Positions 47,788 to 57,063 of a DNA stretch of 64,000 bases are shown here, one piece after another. The translations under genes were made by a program, and so were the position numbers. Location of the stretch: NCBI RefSeq assembly GCF_003096815.1, contig NZ_QENY01000001.1:62001-126000 (forward strand), read 5' to 3'. This stretch comes from Hallella colorans. GTDB lineage: Bacteria > Bacteroidota > Bacteroidia > Bacteroidales > Bacteroidaceae. Each line of letters begins with the position of its first letter. The stretch's first letter is position 1. The notes under the pieces were generated by a model. It made no database searches. It was not told the DNA's origin and was given only the letters and a program-made list of their open reading frames with translations.

Positions 47788-48099
47788 TTAGGCCAAAGTT
47801 ATTTTGCCTTCCTCTCCCTTAACTTTGCCTTCCTTAAGCAGCCATCCGATACCTAAAAGAATTTCTGTATCAGTCTTCTGTGTTGCCTTGGCAAGTTCAG
47901 CTACAGACATTGCAGCGCCAGCCGCGGAGAGGGCTTGGTATACGTCTCCAGCGCGAAATCCTGCGTTTTCAGCATCTACCACGATTGCTGCTTTCTTTGT
48001 AGCACATCTCTTTGTAGTGGTTGTTTTTGAAGTTGATGATTTTGCCGCTCCGGCTGCCTTGGCTGTAGTGCTCTTTACTGTTGCTTTCTTTTCAGTCAT
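47788..48099 (-). CDS. DUF2582 winged-helix protein with a basic Lys/Ala/Thr tail
   Basis: The 103-residue protein has two parts. Residues 1 to ~38 form a low-complexity tail rich in Lys, Ala, Thr and Ser (EKKATVKSTTAKAAGAAKSS), like histone H1 tails. Residues ~45-103 match the DUF2582 winged helix: FRAGDVYQALSAAGAAMSVA, then ELAKATQKTD and LLGIGWLLKEGKVKGE. The combination suggests DNA binding of a nucleoid-associated kind, but this is inference. The promoter box TAATTTTG lies at 48155-48162 upstream. Confidence 0.72.
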   Translation of the reverse strand: MTEKKATVKSTTAKAAGAAKSSTSKTTTTKRCATKKAAIVVDAENAGFRAGDVYQALSAAGAAMSVAELAKATQKTDTEILLGIGWLLKEGKVKGEEGKITLA

Positions 48100-48255
48100 G
48101 ATCTAATGAATATAATAATTAATAAACAATAACAAAAGTTCATTTATTCATTTGCAAAATTAGCTATTTTATTTTATTTCAGACACTTAAACCTTAAAAA
48201 TTATGGTACAACAACGGTTTATGATAAATAAAAACGAAGTTTCTTGATTTATATC

Positions 48256-48287
48256 AAAAAAAAACTTTCGAGGCTAACCTCGAAAGT
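48256..48287 (-). terminator. Intrinsic terminator after the tRNA-Asp pair
   Basis: ACTTTCGAGG and CCTCGAAAGT pair perfectly over 10 bp around a 4-nt loop, and the minus-strand transcript then runs into a long U-tract. It ends the two-tRNA transcript. Confidence 0.9.
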
Positions 48288-48291
48288 AATG

Positions 48292-48365
48292 CGGTGCGTA
48301 CGAGACTCGAACTCGTGACCTCCTGCGTGACAGGCAGGCATTCTAACCAACTGAACTAACGCACC
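48292..48365 (-). tRNA. tRNA-Asp (anticodon GTC), second of a tandem pair
   Basis: A 74-nt cloverleaf on the minus strand. The acceptor stem GGTGCGT pairs with ACGCACC, the anticodon loop CTGTCAC gives GTC for aspartate, and the T-loop GTTCGAGTC is standard. The CCA end is not encoded. It lies 24 bp downstream of the first copy and just before a terminator. Confidence 0.95.
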
Positions 48366-48389
48366 ATGAAAGTTTTACCGATATATAAG

Positions 48390-48463
48390 CGGTGTGTACG
48401 AGACTCGAACTCGTGACCTCCTGCGTGACAGGCAGGCATTCTAACCAACTGAACTAACACACC
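48390..48463 (-). tRNA. tRNA-Asp (anticodon GTC), first of a tandem pair
   Basis: Identical to the second copy over the body, with one changed base pair in the acceptor stem: GGTGTGT with ACACACC. The change is compensated (U-A for C-G), so both copies fold properly. A promoter box lies about 40 bp upstream at 48505-48512. Confidence 0.95.
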
Positions 48464-48504
48464 ATATTTAGGTCGTAAAACCAACTCTTTGTTTTTAACG
48501 GCTG

Positions 48505-48512
48505 CAAAGATA
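48505..48512 (-). promoter_or_regulatory. -7 promoter box of the tRNA-Asp pair
   Basis: The minus strand reads TATCTTTG, about 41 bp upstream of the first tRNA. Confidence 0.65.
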
Positions 48513-48550
48513 CCGCTTTTATTTCATTGAACCAAGAAAAAAAAGGTAAA

Positions 48551-49063
48551 TTATAAAAAAAATTGCAACAGTATAATGTCCTTGAAACCTTCACCATCAT
48601 ACAACCATTCTTTTAGAATAGCTTGGCGTCTAAACCCTGCCTCTTCGAACGCGTTGATACACTTGATATTGTCCATACATACCATGACATAGAGTTGATG
48701 TATGTGCAGTATTCTTTGAGAATAGTCTATGAGTTGCTTGATGGCGGCCAAACCATACCCTTTGTCACGCCTATCCTTCCGAATAACGATACCAACCTCG
48801 GCGCGTTGATGTTGTGGATTAAAATTGGCCATATCTATCATACCTACAGTATGCCCATGCTCGTCGCATATCATTAATCTCAATTGCTGATCCACGTATA
48901 TGTCTCCAGTAATATTGGCGATATATTCATGCAAGGCAAATCTTGAGTAAGGCATATTGTTATTGCCAACATTCCAAAGTTCTTGGTCGTTCTCTATATT
49001 ATATAGCTCATCAAGATCTTCAGGCTCGATGGCTCGTAATGTAACTTTGGGCGTATCTTCCAT
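48551..49063 (-). CDS. GNAT family N-acetyltransferase
   Basis: The 170-residue acetyltransferase starts TLRAIEPEDLDELYNIENDQ and contains the acetyl-CoA-binding RKDRRDKGYGLAAIKQLIDY (motif R/Q-x-x-G-x-G/A). The C-terminus with AFEEAGFRRQAILKEWLYDG resembles RimJ/SpeG-type members, which acetylate protein N-termini or small amines. The substrate cannot be told. The next gene, a glycosyltransferase, lies 5 bp upstream on the same strand, so they are co-transcribed. Confidence 0.88.
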   Translation of the reverse strand: MEDTPKVTLRAIEPEDLDELYNIENDQELWNVGNNNMPYSRFALHEYIANITGDIYVDQQLRLMICDEHGHTVGMIDMANFNPQHQRAEVGIVIRKDRRDKGYGLAAIKQLIDYSQRILHIHQLYVMVCMDNIKCINAFEEAGFRRQAILKEWLYDGEGFKDIILLQFFL

Positions 49064-49068
49064 TGTTC

Positions 49069-50241
49069 TTAGCGTATAATGTCTGTATCAGTAATGATAC
49101 TCATGTTGTTTGGATTGTAAAATGCCATATACAAACGACAGTCTGTCTCATTGGACATTTGGTCAAATATTTCTTTGAATGTGTATTTGGTAATGTCGTA
49201 TACCTTATATATACGTTCGGTTTCTGATGTAGAAATTTCTTTTTCTTCGCTATTATTGATAAATATCGCACGTAGTCCATGATTTTCCAACAGGGTGTTA
49301 CACTTCTGCTTGTTCTCAGTTCTGACATCACACAGATATAAAACATTGTCTATGCGCTTGTTTCTCACAAATCCCAAATTGTATCTAATCTGCTCTATAC
49401 TCATACCAATGAGCGCAAGCATAGCCTTAAGAAATATCCCTAAACGTATTGGTATATTCAAAAGAAAGCTTTGGTTTCCATAGTGCTTACGTAAGAAGAT
49501 TAACATGGCTTGGTAGAAAACGTGTACATAACGAAAATGCGTTTTTTGTGTGCTTTCTCCCTTATAATGCAATATTTTTAGGGGTAAATACCAATTTTCC
49601 CATTCGCCTTTTAAGATGCGAAAACTCAAATCTATATCCTCACCATACATGAAAAAATCCTCATCCAACAGCCCCACTTCATTTAGTGTCTGTCGTCGTA
49701 GCATACAAAACGCGCCACTTATAACTTCTATTTTCGCGGCAACATCCCAAGACAGGTATCCCATGTAATATTTTCCGAACACCTTGTTTTGGGGAAACCA
49801 ATTACAAAGTCCCGTCATCTTGTAAAAAGACGTCATCGGAGTAGGCAGTCCTCGTCTTGACTCGCGAGCATCAGAGCCATTGGCCTGGAGCATACGCACG
49901 CCCAAACCACCAGCTCGTTCGTGTTCATCCATAAATTGTATGCATCGACGTAACACATCTTCGCCTACTACTGTGTCGGGGTTTAGCAGCAATACATAGT
50001 CACCCTTACTCTGCCTGATAGCCTTGTTGTTAGCCTTAGAAAAACCTAAATTATTTGTACTGGCAATGACCCTTATTTCTGGGAAGTGTGTAGAAATATA
50101 ATCTACCGTTCCATCTTCCGAATGATTATCAATGACTATGACCTCCGCATCAATGCCCTCAACAGCACGACGGACAGACAACAAGCATTGCTCAAGGTAA
50201 TACTTGACTTTATAACTTACTATGATAATGGATAGTTTCAA
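49069..50241 (-). CDS. Glycosyltransferase family 2 (rhamnosyltransferase-like)
   Basis: The 390-residue enzyme has the GT-A fold opening LSIIIVSYKVKYYLEQCLLS, the Asp pair and VIDNHSEDGTVDYI, and LLLNPDTVVGEDVL as the D-x-D equivalent. The segment VISGAFCMLRRQTLNEVGLL is also typical. The middle (MLIFLRKHYGNQ) resembles lipopolysaccharide or rhamnan glycosyltransferases. The C-terminal ~90 residues are a variable extension. It overlaps the upstream membrane protein gene by 4 bp and precedes the GNAT gene by 5 bp, so a three-gene unit is likely. Confidence 0.88.
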   Translation of the reverse strand: MKLSIIIVSYKVKYYLEQCLLSVRRAVEGIDAEVIVIDNHSEDGTVDYISTHFPEIRVIASTNNLGFSKANNKAIRQSKGDYVLLLNPDTVVGEDVLRRCIQFMDEHERAGGLGVRMLQANGSDARESRRGLPTPMTSFYKMTGLCNWFPQNKVFGKYYMGYLSWDVAAKIEVISGAFCMLRRQTLNEVGLLDEDFFMYGEDIDLSFRILKGEWENWYLPLKILHYKGESTQKTHFRYVHVFYQAMLIFLRKHYGNQSFLLNIPIRLGIFLKAMLALIGMSIEQIRYNLGFVRNKRIDNVLYLCDVRTENKQKCNTLLENHGLRAIFINNSEEKEISTSETERIYKVYDITKYTFKEIFDQMSNETDCRLYMAFYNPNNMSIITDTDIIR

Positions 50242-50669
50242 GTATCCCTATTTGTTTCTTGCTCGCATTTGGCCTTGGATGGATATATAAAAGCCAAGCT
50301 AAGTAAACATATAATAGCCAAATATCCAAAAGCTACATTCATGAATTGATAATATAGAATGGTGTTAATTATCATCGGAAGTGCGATCATAAAGAGCCTG
50401 ATGGCACCCCATTTACGCAAAGCTGACGCTGCGTTGGAAGTCAATTGGCGTCGCACATGTTTAAATTTAAACAAACGAAGTGAAAACGGTATCAGGCAGA
50501 TAGTTAACAACTCCATGACCATGATAGTATGATATTCTGACACGTCATAGCCATTATTGTTTGCGGCAGTGAGCACATCACATTCGTAAAGCGTTACGAT
50601 GGCTAAGCTAATGGCAATCATTGTTATAAATAAAAATAACAAAAATTTTTGTGGAGATAAATTCATCAC
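50238..50669 (-). CDS. Small polytopic membrane protein, unknown function
   Basis: The 143-residue protein has about four hydrophobic helices (residues ~9-29, 47-67, 90-105 and 111-128). No family is recognised. It overlaps the start of the glycosyltransferase gene by 4 bp, so the two are translationally coupled. A role as its membrane partner is possible but unproven. Confidence 0.65.
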   Translation of the reverse strand: MMNLSPQKFLLFLFITMIAISLAIVTLYECDVLTAANNNGYDVSEYHTIMVMELLTICLIPFSLRLFKFKHVRRQLTSNAASALRKWGAIRLFMIALPMIINTILYYQFMNVAFGYLAIICLLSLAFIYPSKAKCEQETNRDT

Positions 50670-50767
50670 GGTATTATGTTTATCCTAATTGAAATGAAAG
50701 CAATGTTACATGTCAGGACTATGCACTTTATCACGAAGACTTTTAAAGACGTGCGCCATTTAGATAA

Positions 50768-51373
50768 TTACTCCAATGGCGTACGGTTCAATATAGATCT
50801 ACCAAGCGTTACCTCATCAGCATATTCCAACTCGTTTCCAACGGCAATGCCCCGAGCTATCAAACTTAATTTTACTGGATAGTCTTTCAACTTGCGTGAT
50901 AGATAAAAATTGGTTGTGTCACCCTCCATTGTGGAACTCAACGCAAAGATTACCTCTTTAATCTGCCCTTGTGCCACTCGATTAACCAATGAGTCTATCT
51001 CGAGATCTGAAGGAGAAACGCCATCCATGGGAGAAATTACGCCACCTAAGACATGGTATAATCCATGATACTGTTGTGTGCTTTCAATGGCCATCACGTC
51101 TTGTACGTTTTCCACCACACACACCATTGACGTATCGCGCGATTTGTCAGCACAGATAGGACAAATTTCGTTGTCACTGATATTGTGGCACACTTTGCAA
51201 TAGTTGATATTGTTTCTCACGAAAGAGATAGCCTCTGCAAACGTGTCAACGCTTTCAACTGGTTGCCTAAGTAGGTGCAAAACAAGTCGCAAAGATGTCT
51301 TGCGTCCTATGCCAGGGAGTTTGCTAAACTCGGCTACCGCCTTTTCCAAGAGAACCGAGGGTAGTTGTTCCAT
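50768..51373 (-). CDS. recR: Recombination protein RecR
   Basis: The 201-residue protein has the RecR layout: an N-terminal helix-hairpin-helix ([17 protein letters not shown]), the four-Cys zinc finger C-x2-C and C-x2-C ([20 protein letters not shown]), and the Toprim domain with [12 protein letters not shown] and [11 protein letters not shown]. RecR works with RecO and RecF in loading RecA at gaps. The gene is a single unit between the membrane-protein set and a small beta-barrel gene. Confidence 0.95.
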   Translation of the reverse strand: MEQLPSVLLEKAVAEFSKLPGIGRKTSLRLVLHLLRQPVESVDTFAEAISFVRNNINYCKVCHNISDNEICPICADKSRDTSMVCVVENVQDVMAIESTQQYHGLYHVLGGVISPMDGVSPSDLEIDSLVNRVAQGQIKEVIFALSSTMEGDTTNFYLSRKLKDYPVKLSLIARGIAVGNELEYADEVTLGRSILNRTPLE

Positions 51374-51399
51374 AAAATGGTATATATATTTTCTCTGTC

Positions 51400-51882
51400 C
51401 TAATCTATATAAATACCAAAGCCTATCTGCAAGCCAATGGTGGAATAATCTGCGTGTTTCTTAAAACTTTGACGATAATAGATGGATGGCTCGATCGTAA
51501 CCGTTCTACTAATAAAGAACGCATAGCCGACCTCTACTTGTGGCATGAGATCGTTGTAGTTTGAAGCATGTAAATAATTCACACTGGCACCAAGAAAAAT
51601 ACCATTTTGCTCGATATAATACCTGCCACCTGCACCAGCGGAAAAAGAGTCTGACATGTCTTTCCCAGGGTGGTTATAGCTCAATTCCCCCAAAAGCATC
51701 AAGTCGTCATCCACCATATATCCAGCCTTGGCAGACAATCCTACACGCATTTTTTGGAGGCCGTTGAAACTCAAGTCAAGGCCTGTGAGTGAAGCACCAG
51801 CGTACTTCTTGTCCATTTCAAACTGTGCGTTGGCCGATACAGTCAACAACAACGCTGTCAAAATCATTAAAACTTTTTTCAT
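51400..51882 (-). CDS. Small outer-membrane beta-barrel protein
   Basis: The 160-residue protein has a signal peptide ([17 protein letters not shown], cleaved near residue 19). The remainder alternates polar and aromatic residues in strands such as [32 protein letters not shown] and [11 protein letters not shown], as in OmpX-like or OmpW-like 8-stranded barrels. It ends IGFGIYID rather than the usual terminal aromatic. Function is unknown. A promoter box TACTTTTG lies at 51999-52006 upstream. Confidence 0.78.
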   Translation of the reverse strand: MKKVLMILTALLLTVSANAQFEMDKKYAGASLTGLDLSFNGLQKMRVGLSAKAGYMVDDDLMLLGELSYNHPGKDMSDSFSAGAGGRYYIEQNGIFLGASVNYLHASNYNDLMPQVEVGYAFFISRTVTIEPSIYYRQSFKKHADYSTIGLQIGFGIYID

Positions 51883-52039
51883 AAGTTATGTTGGTTAATG
51901 TTTTAAATCTAATGCTATCATTTGCTGAAGCTTAAGTTATCAATTATTCAGCATGTGGGAATATCCCATCAAGTAGCTATCACATTGACCCTCGCATGCA
52001 AAAGTACAGTTTATTTTTGAAATAAAGAAAAATAATAAC

Positions 52040-52047
52040 TACCTTTG
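52040..52047 (+). promoter_or_regulatory. -7 promoter box of the GHL10 gene
   Basis: TACCTTTG lies 18 bp upstream of the ATG at 52066. Confidence 0.6.
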
Positions 52048-52065
52048 TAACCAAATTTTATTCGA

Positions 52066-53688
52066 ATGACCAAGCGAATTGTTCTCACTCTATTGATTTC
52101 ATTTTCATGGATTACTTTTTTTGCCCAATCCACCCAATCGCCCAAGCACGAAGTTCGTGCCGTTTGGCTAACCACGATAGGTGGGCTTGACTGGCCAAGC
52201 CATTACGCACGAAACCAGTATGGCATAGAGCGTCAACAGCAAGAATTGCGCACACTCTTAGATCTTTATCAGAAAGCTGGTATCAACACCGTACTCATTC
52301 AAGCGCGCATTAGGGCCACTACTATCTATCCGTCTGTGCAAGAGCCGTGGGATGGCTGCCTCAGCGGCATCCCGGGCAGATCGCCGGGCTACGATGCCTT
52401 GAAATTTGCCATCGAAGAATGTCACAAACGTGGCATGGAGTGCCATGCGTGGGTTGTCACCCTGCCCGTGGGCAAATGGAATGGAATAGGATGCAAAACA
52501 TTGAGACGAAAATTCAATTCGCTTATCAGGCGTATCGATGCTGATGGATATATGAATCCGGAGGATCCACGCACCGCGACCTATCTTGCCGACATCTGCG
52601 GCGAATTGGTTTCCAACTATGATATTGATGGCATTCATTTAGATTATATTCGCTATCCAGAAAAATGGAAGCTCAGGGTGACCCGCGAACAGGGACGAAA
52701 AAACATCACTAATATTGTCAGCGCCATTCACAATCGCGTCAAACTTATAAAGCCTTGGGTAAAAATGAGTTGTTCGCCCATAGGTAAGTTCAAGGATCTT
52801 AGTCGTTATTGGAGTCACGGATGGAACGCCTATGAGAAAGTTTGCCAAGATGCGCAAGGCTGGCTGCGCGATGGACTTATGGACCAACTCTATCCCATGA
52901 TGTATTTTAGGAATAACCAGTTTTTCCCTTTCGCTATTGATTGGGCCGAACAGAGTCATGGTAAAACGGTGGCTCCGGGTCTTGGTATCTATTTTCTTAA
53001 TCCACGTGAGGGTAATTGGAAGCTGGAAGACATTACCCGCGAGATGTATGTGTTGCGTCAATATGGATTGGGGCAAACGTTTTTTCGTGGTAAGTTTCTC
53101 ACGGATAATGAGCAAGGTATATACGACTTTGTATCTCGTTTCAACAGCCATCTATCTCTTGTTCCACCCATGACATGGGCTAAAAAAGTAACGCCAATGG
53201 CTCCTACGGATATTCAAGTGTACAAAAATGGGCTTAAATGGACAGGTTCTTCACCTTATTATAATATATATGCAAGTCGATGTTGGCCGGTAGACACTGA
53301 CGATCCTGATAACCTCGTAGCCATTCGCTATCAAAAAAATATGCTAAGCGTGGCGACCGAAGGATTGTATTTTGCTGTCACTTCGATGAATCGATATGGC
53401 AATGAGAGCAATGCGGCACAAAGTCACAGTATGCGAGAATCGAAAAGCATTGACGTGCCGCTTCTCCACTGCGATGGCAAGCAACTATCTTTACCTGCAA
53501 AAAACAGTGTGTTGGACGCCCGCTTGATTGTTATAGAAACTTTGCAAGGCACAATAATAGACACACGTAGCTATCAGGGAAAATCCATAAACGTGTATCG
53601 CCTGCCCGAAGGTTTCTATGTCTTAAAATCCCTTAACCATAAGGGCGTAAGCCATCGGTTGGGCTTTTTCATAGTAAGAAGAGATTGA
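52066..53688 (+). CDS. Glycoside hydrolase-like GHL10 (DUF187) protein, exported
   Basis: The 540-residue protein has a signal peptide (residues 4-21, ending TFFAQS). The family segment EVRAVWLTTIGGLDWPSHYA opens the barrel, and QARIRATTIYPSVQEPWDG, then DIDGIHLDYIRYPE with the conserved Asp, follow. GHL10 proteins are TIM-barrel enzymes believed to act on cell-wall or other glycans. The C-terminal ~150 residues contain a fibronectin-like or beta domain (PMAPTDIQVYKNGLKWTGSS). It stands alone and is convergent with cdd. The substrate is unknown. Confidence 0.85.
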   Translation: MTKRIVLTLLISFSWITFFAQSTQSPKHEVRAVWLTTIGGLDWPSHYARNQYGIERQQQELRTLLDLYQKAGINTVLIQARIRATTIYPSVQEPWDGCLSGIPGRSPGYDALKFAIEECHKRGMECHAWVVTLPVGKWNGIGCKTLRRKFNSLIRRIDADGYMNPEDPRTATYLADICGELVSNYDIDGIHLDYIRYPEKWKLRVTREQGRKNITNIVSAIHNRVKLIKPWVKMSCSPIGKFKDLSRYWSHGWNAYEKVCQDAQGWLRDGLMDQLYPMMYFRNNQFFPFAIDWAEQSHGKTVAPGLGIYFLNPREGNWKLEDITREMYVLRQYGLGQTFFRGKFLTDNEQGIYDFVSRFNSHLSLVPPMTWAKKVTPMAPTDIQVYKNGLKWTGSSPYYNIYASRCWPVDTDDPDNLVAIRYQKNMLSVATEGLYFAVTSMNRYGNESNAAQSHSMRESKSIDVPLLHCDGKQLSLPAKNSVLDARLIVIETLQGTIIDTRSYQGKSINVYRLPEGFYVLKSLNHKGVSHRLGFFIVRRD

Positions 53689-53911
53689 AGTGGAAATATT
53701 AGCTGCCAAAAAAAGATCAACATCGGTTAAGGCTGATTTGTAGTACCTATCATATTGCCTGCTAAACGCAGACCATAAGATTTGCACTCCATGTTACCGC
53801 CCTGTCTATTTTCAATCATTAAGCTATGGCGTATAAGCGAAGTTATAGAGATATATACAGAAACTTTTATAGCTCCGCCCCACTATGGTAACTATTAAAT
53901 TATCGAACTTT

Positions 53912-54391
53912 TCATTTCATATTAGCGTCTACAAACGAGAGTGGCAAGAGATCTTTAACGCTTTTTACCCTATATATTCCCTTTTTACCATAGAGCAGCA
54001 CTTTCACGTCGCGCTGGTACCTATCCTCCATCTCAAGCATCACTTGCCGACAGCCGCCACATGGCGTCACGGGGTTATCAAGTGGTCCAAAGTTGTTTCT
54101 TGCAGCCACGGCAAGCGTTGTTATCGCTTGCCCAGGGCTATTGGCTTGAGCCGAGAAGATAGCTGTACGCTCTGCGCATAACCCAGATGGAAACGCCGCA
54201 TTCTCTTGGTTAGCACCTATAAACACCTGCCCATCTTCAAGTCTTACTGCTGCACCCACATAAAATTTGCTGTATTTGGCATACGAATTTTTAGTGGCAT
54301 CAATAGCCATTTGTATCAATTCTCGTTCATCACGAGTTAATTCTTCCATCGAGCAGAAGTCTATGTTTATTGTTATATTGACTTGTCTCAT
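53912..54391 (-). CDS. cdd: Cytidine deaminase
   Basis: The 159-residue enzyme deaminates cytidine to uridine. The zinc site is visible as CAERTAIFSAQA (Cys, Glu) and TPCGGCRQVMLEM (Cys-x2-Cys). The N-terminal NSYAKYSKFYVGAAVRLEDG is the family opening. It is a tetrameric short-form type by length. It is 25 bp downstream of the beta-helix lipoprotein gene on the same strand and may share its transcript. Confidence 0.93.
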   Translation of the reverse strand: MRQVNITINIDFCSMEELTRDERELIQMAIDATKNSYAKYSKFYVGAAVRLEDGQVFIGANQENAAFPSGLCAERTAIFSAQANSPGQAITTLAVAARNNFGPLDNPVTPCGGCRQVMLEMEDRYQRDVKVLLYGKKGIYRVKSVKDLLPLSFVDANMK

Positions 54392-54416
54392 ATATTCTAT
54401 GATTTGATATTTTGTA

Positions 54417-55853
54417 TTACATTTTTATATATTCAAAAGCTCCTATGTCGGGTTTTTTGTCACGACGATTTCCATTTAGATCAATAGGACTGGCAGTCTT
54501 GACGTTGGCCCTGTCAATGGCCAATGATGCACTATCCAATCTAAAGTCATAGCGCAAACTCTTAGTGTCTATCTTCACAAAATGCTTAGCTCCACTTGTC
54601 GTCGTGTCTTTTACATTTTCAAATATCACGTCTACATAGTGTACACTGTCAGCCGTTTGAACCTTAGGCATGCGCAAAAAGCAGTGATCAAAATCATAAT
54701 TGAATGTTAAGGTCGAATCTGGCTGCTCACACAAAAGTTGTTGTTCGGCATAACCCGTGATGAGTGTATTGCTCACTCGCAAAGCCAAAAGGGGATGCTC
54801 CGACGTGAAACGCAACGCCACGCCACGGTTGCCGTCAAAAGGATAGAACTGCGCCACGGTGCAATTGTTCATAGACACGTTGCCACCATTAACGTATACA
54901 CAGTCGAATAGTGTGTTTGTGATTTGTGAATTGGTAACGATGATATTTGCGTTATTGGCTACCAAGCCATAGCCTTGGCAGTTGTGAATGGTCGTACCTT
55001 GAAGCGTCAACTTAGGTTTCGACACGTCGGCAGAGTCAACAATAACACCGTCAAAGGTACTATGAATGTCAGTATAGCACATTTTGTTGTTATAAGACGA
55101 GGTAAAAAATCTTATTCCTTGCCATTGCCCGGGTGTAAAATCGTAAGGTAAATAGCTGAACATCCGATCAATGCGATCGCCACGAAAAACTATGTTTTTC
55201 GTAGGTGTACCTTCTGCCAACAGCCGTCCGTACACTTTAATCCCAGAGTCATTATGAAAATAGATTGTAGTTCCTGCCGCAATGGTAAGCGTGGCAGTGC
55301 TATCCACAGTGATACCGCCATAAACGACGATAGGTTTTTCTTGCGCCTTTATCACTTCGTCTTTTGTTATATGCACGTTTTTCAATAACTCTGCATCCCA
55401 TGAATGGGCGCTGAGATTTACCCGTTGCTCTACCCCACTCTCAAGTGTGAATATTAAGTTGTCTTCTATTCTTTGAGGTCCAATGGCATTGTTTTGCGGT
55501 GCAGTGAGTTCAACGAAGACACGAACACTGTCATCACGTCTCACATCAAGGTCTGTCGAAGCATATTTTGTGGTTTCGCCAAGGTATGCCCCATCCACGT
55601 TTACACGAAATCCAGACCGTCCGCCACTCTCCAATCTTACCGATCGGCATCGTAATCCATCGCCTGAGTGATTGTAAACCCAAAACGACCGCATGGACGA
55701 CGGCACATTGCTGAATACAGTGTCTACATTCACCGTATCTGTGGAGAATGTCAATTTGTTGGCAGTAGATGCACTAAAGCTGTCATCTTCGGCGCAAGAG
55801 ATCATTATCAATGCCACAATCGACAGCAAAAAAAACAAAGGTTTGTATATCAT
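54417..55853 (-). CDS. Lipoprotein with right-handed parallel beta-helix
   Basis: The 478-residue protein has a lipoprotein signal peptide ending LIMISC (Cys20). Residues ~170-420 carry short repeated turns (GLVANNANIIVTNSQITNT, VNGGNVSMNNCTVAQFYP) typical of a right-handed parallel beta-helix with stacked Asn. The C-terminus DLNGNRRDKKPDIGAFEYI is the motif used by choice-of-anchor Q proteins. It may bind or cut a polysaccharide, but no catalytic residues can be assigned. It precedes cdd by 25 bp on the same strand. Confidence 0.78.
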   Translation of the reverse strand: MIYKPLFFLLSIVALIMISCAEDDSFSASTANKLTFSTDTVNVDTVFSNVPSSMRSFWVYNHSGDGLRCRSVRLESGGRSGFRVNVDGAYLGETTKYASTDLDVRRDDSVRVFVELTAPQNNAIGPQRIEDNLIFTLESGVEQRVNLSAHSWDAELLKNVHITKDEVIKAQEKPIVVYGGITVDSTATLTIAAGTTIYFHNDSGIKVYGRLLAEGTPTKNIVFRGDRIDRMFSYLPYDFTPGQWQGIRFFTSSYNNKMCYTDIHSTFDGVIVDSADVSKPKLTLQGTTIHNCQGYGLVANNANIIVTNSQITNTLFDCVYVNGGNVSMNNCTVAQFYPFDGNRGVALRFTSEHPLLALRVSNTLITGYAEQQLLCEQPDSTLTFNYDFDHCFLRMPKVQTADSVHYVDVIFENVKDTTTSGAKHFVKIDTKSLRYDFRLDSASLAIDRANVKTASPIDLNGNRRDKKPDIGAFEYIKM

Positions 55854-55949
55854 TGATATATAAACGCTGGAAAAAATATATTATTGCGACACTTCCCTGT
55901 TAAATAGAGCGTAACCTAACTTAGGTTGAGACATATACAATAAAAATTT

Positions 55950-56330
55950 TCATCGAAGCGAATTAGCAACGGCGTGGCCTGCCAAAACAGCTATCATGCC
56001 AAACACCAAGCTGGCGGTTATATAGATAGCAAGCGTGACAAAATCCTCGTTTTTAGCCATCGTCGAACTTTCGTGCATAAACGTGGAGAACGTAGTGAAG
56101 CCACCACAAAGCCCTGTAGTGAGCATCAATTTCATGGATGGTGACAACCATGCGCCAGTAGCAAGCATGCCTGAAAGAAATCCTATGACCAAGCACCCCA
56201 ACACATTAACCGTTAGTGTACCAAAAGGAAAAGACAAGATAGTGAGCGTCTGAATGCCTTTAGAGACAAGAAAACGTAGTCCGCCGCCGAAAAAACTGCC
56301 TATGCTGACTATTATCAGATCTTTAAACAT
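55950..56330 (-). CDS. crcB: Fluoride channel CrcB/FluC
   Basis: The 126-residue four-helix membrane protein exports fluoride. GGGLRFLVSKGIQTL is the first signature with the conserved Arg, and TGLCGGFTTFSTFMHES contains the conserved G-x-x-G-G-F-T-T-F-S-T-F pore motif with the two Phe. Single-gene FluC works as an antiparallel dimer. No fluoride riboswitch was recognised in the short upstream region. Confidence 0.94.
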   Translation of the reverse strand: MFKDLIIVSIGSFFGGGLRFLVSKGIQTLTILSFPFGTLTVNVLGCLVIGFLSGMLATGAWLSPSMKLMLTTGLCGGFTTFSTFMHESSTMAKNEDFVTLAIYITASLVFGMIAVLAGHAVANSLR

Positions 56331-56425
56331 CTTATAATATGTATTATACTATTTCTTATATTTCTTAGTAACCAGAACTTTATACAATATTGTCACAAAC
56401 TTGAGAAGACAACTTCGCTCCTTCT

Positions 56426-56983
56426 CTACATGTCGCGCAAGCTTGTCATGTGATAGCCCATGCGCTTGAGTTGCATGGCCGCTCCCATCCTATACATCTC
56501 GTGTAGTGCGGCCACAAAAGCTCTAAAAGCGGGCTCTGTACCGCTTTGCAACGACAAATGCAAGAACTGATTGTACACACGAGCCGCACACTCACTTACA
56601 ATATCTTGCAAAAGATTAGCACCAGCCTTGTCGAGCTGTAAAACTTCTTCTTTGATATAATCGTCAAGATGATCGTAATCACGTTTGTCACGCAGGTAAA
56701 TATATATATTATTAATTTGGCTATAACGTTCCCAATCAGCATCCCAAAACTTGGCAACAGCCATGCCTACATACATTATCCAACCCAAAACAACTTTGGG
56801 ATAGTCGTTAAATTCGCGAATAGCATCAGGCAAGTAAGCCTCGCCTATTGAGGCCCATAATGCCTCAATGTCTGGAGCATCGGGCAAAACCTCATCCACT
56901 TGGCTCTTTTCACGTAAATAATTGGCTATATTGTTGCGAAAAAGTGTCTCGTAATCTACCTTGTTGTCCATGTTCTCTCTCAT
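56426..56983 (-). CDS. Conserved hypothetical protein, helical
   Basis: The 185-residue protein has no signal peptide and is mostly helical with many aromatic and charged residues (NDYPKVVLGWIMYVGMAVAK, FRAFVAALHEMYRMGAAMQL). I think it is a conserved Bacteroidales family, but I cannot name it. The start at 56983 is supported by a promoter box TAACTTTG at 57003-57010, although a second ATG follows four codons later. It lies about 95 bp upstream of crcB on the same strand. Confidence 0.7.
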   Translation of the reverse strand: MRENMDNKVDYETLFRNNIANYLREKSQVDEVLPDAPDIEALWASIGEAYLPDAIREFNDYPKVVLGWIMYVGMAVAKFWDADWERYSQINNIYIYLRDKRDYDHLDDYIKEEVLQLDKAGANLLQDIVSECAARVYNQFLHLSLQSGTEPAFRAFVAALHEMYRMGAAMQLKRMGYHMTSLRDM

Positions 56984-57002
56984 TATATTAATTTTATTGT
57001 TG

Positions 57003-57010
57003 CAAAGTTA
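57003..57010 (-). promoter_or_regulatory. -7 promoter box of the helical hypothetical gene
   Basis: The minus strand reads TAACTTTG, 19 bp upstream of the ATG at 56983. Confidence 0.6.
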
Positions 57011-57063
57011 CGTATTTTATTTCGCTCTAATTTGTTTTTACGAAAGTTTTGTAGAGTGTGGCG

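Noticed and set aside
56331..56425. Possible fluoride riboswitch before crcB
   Set aside because: The short AT-rich region shows no recognisable crcB motif.
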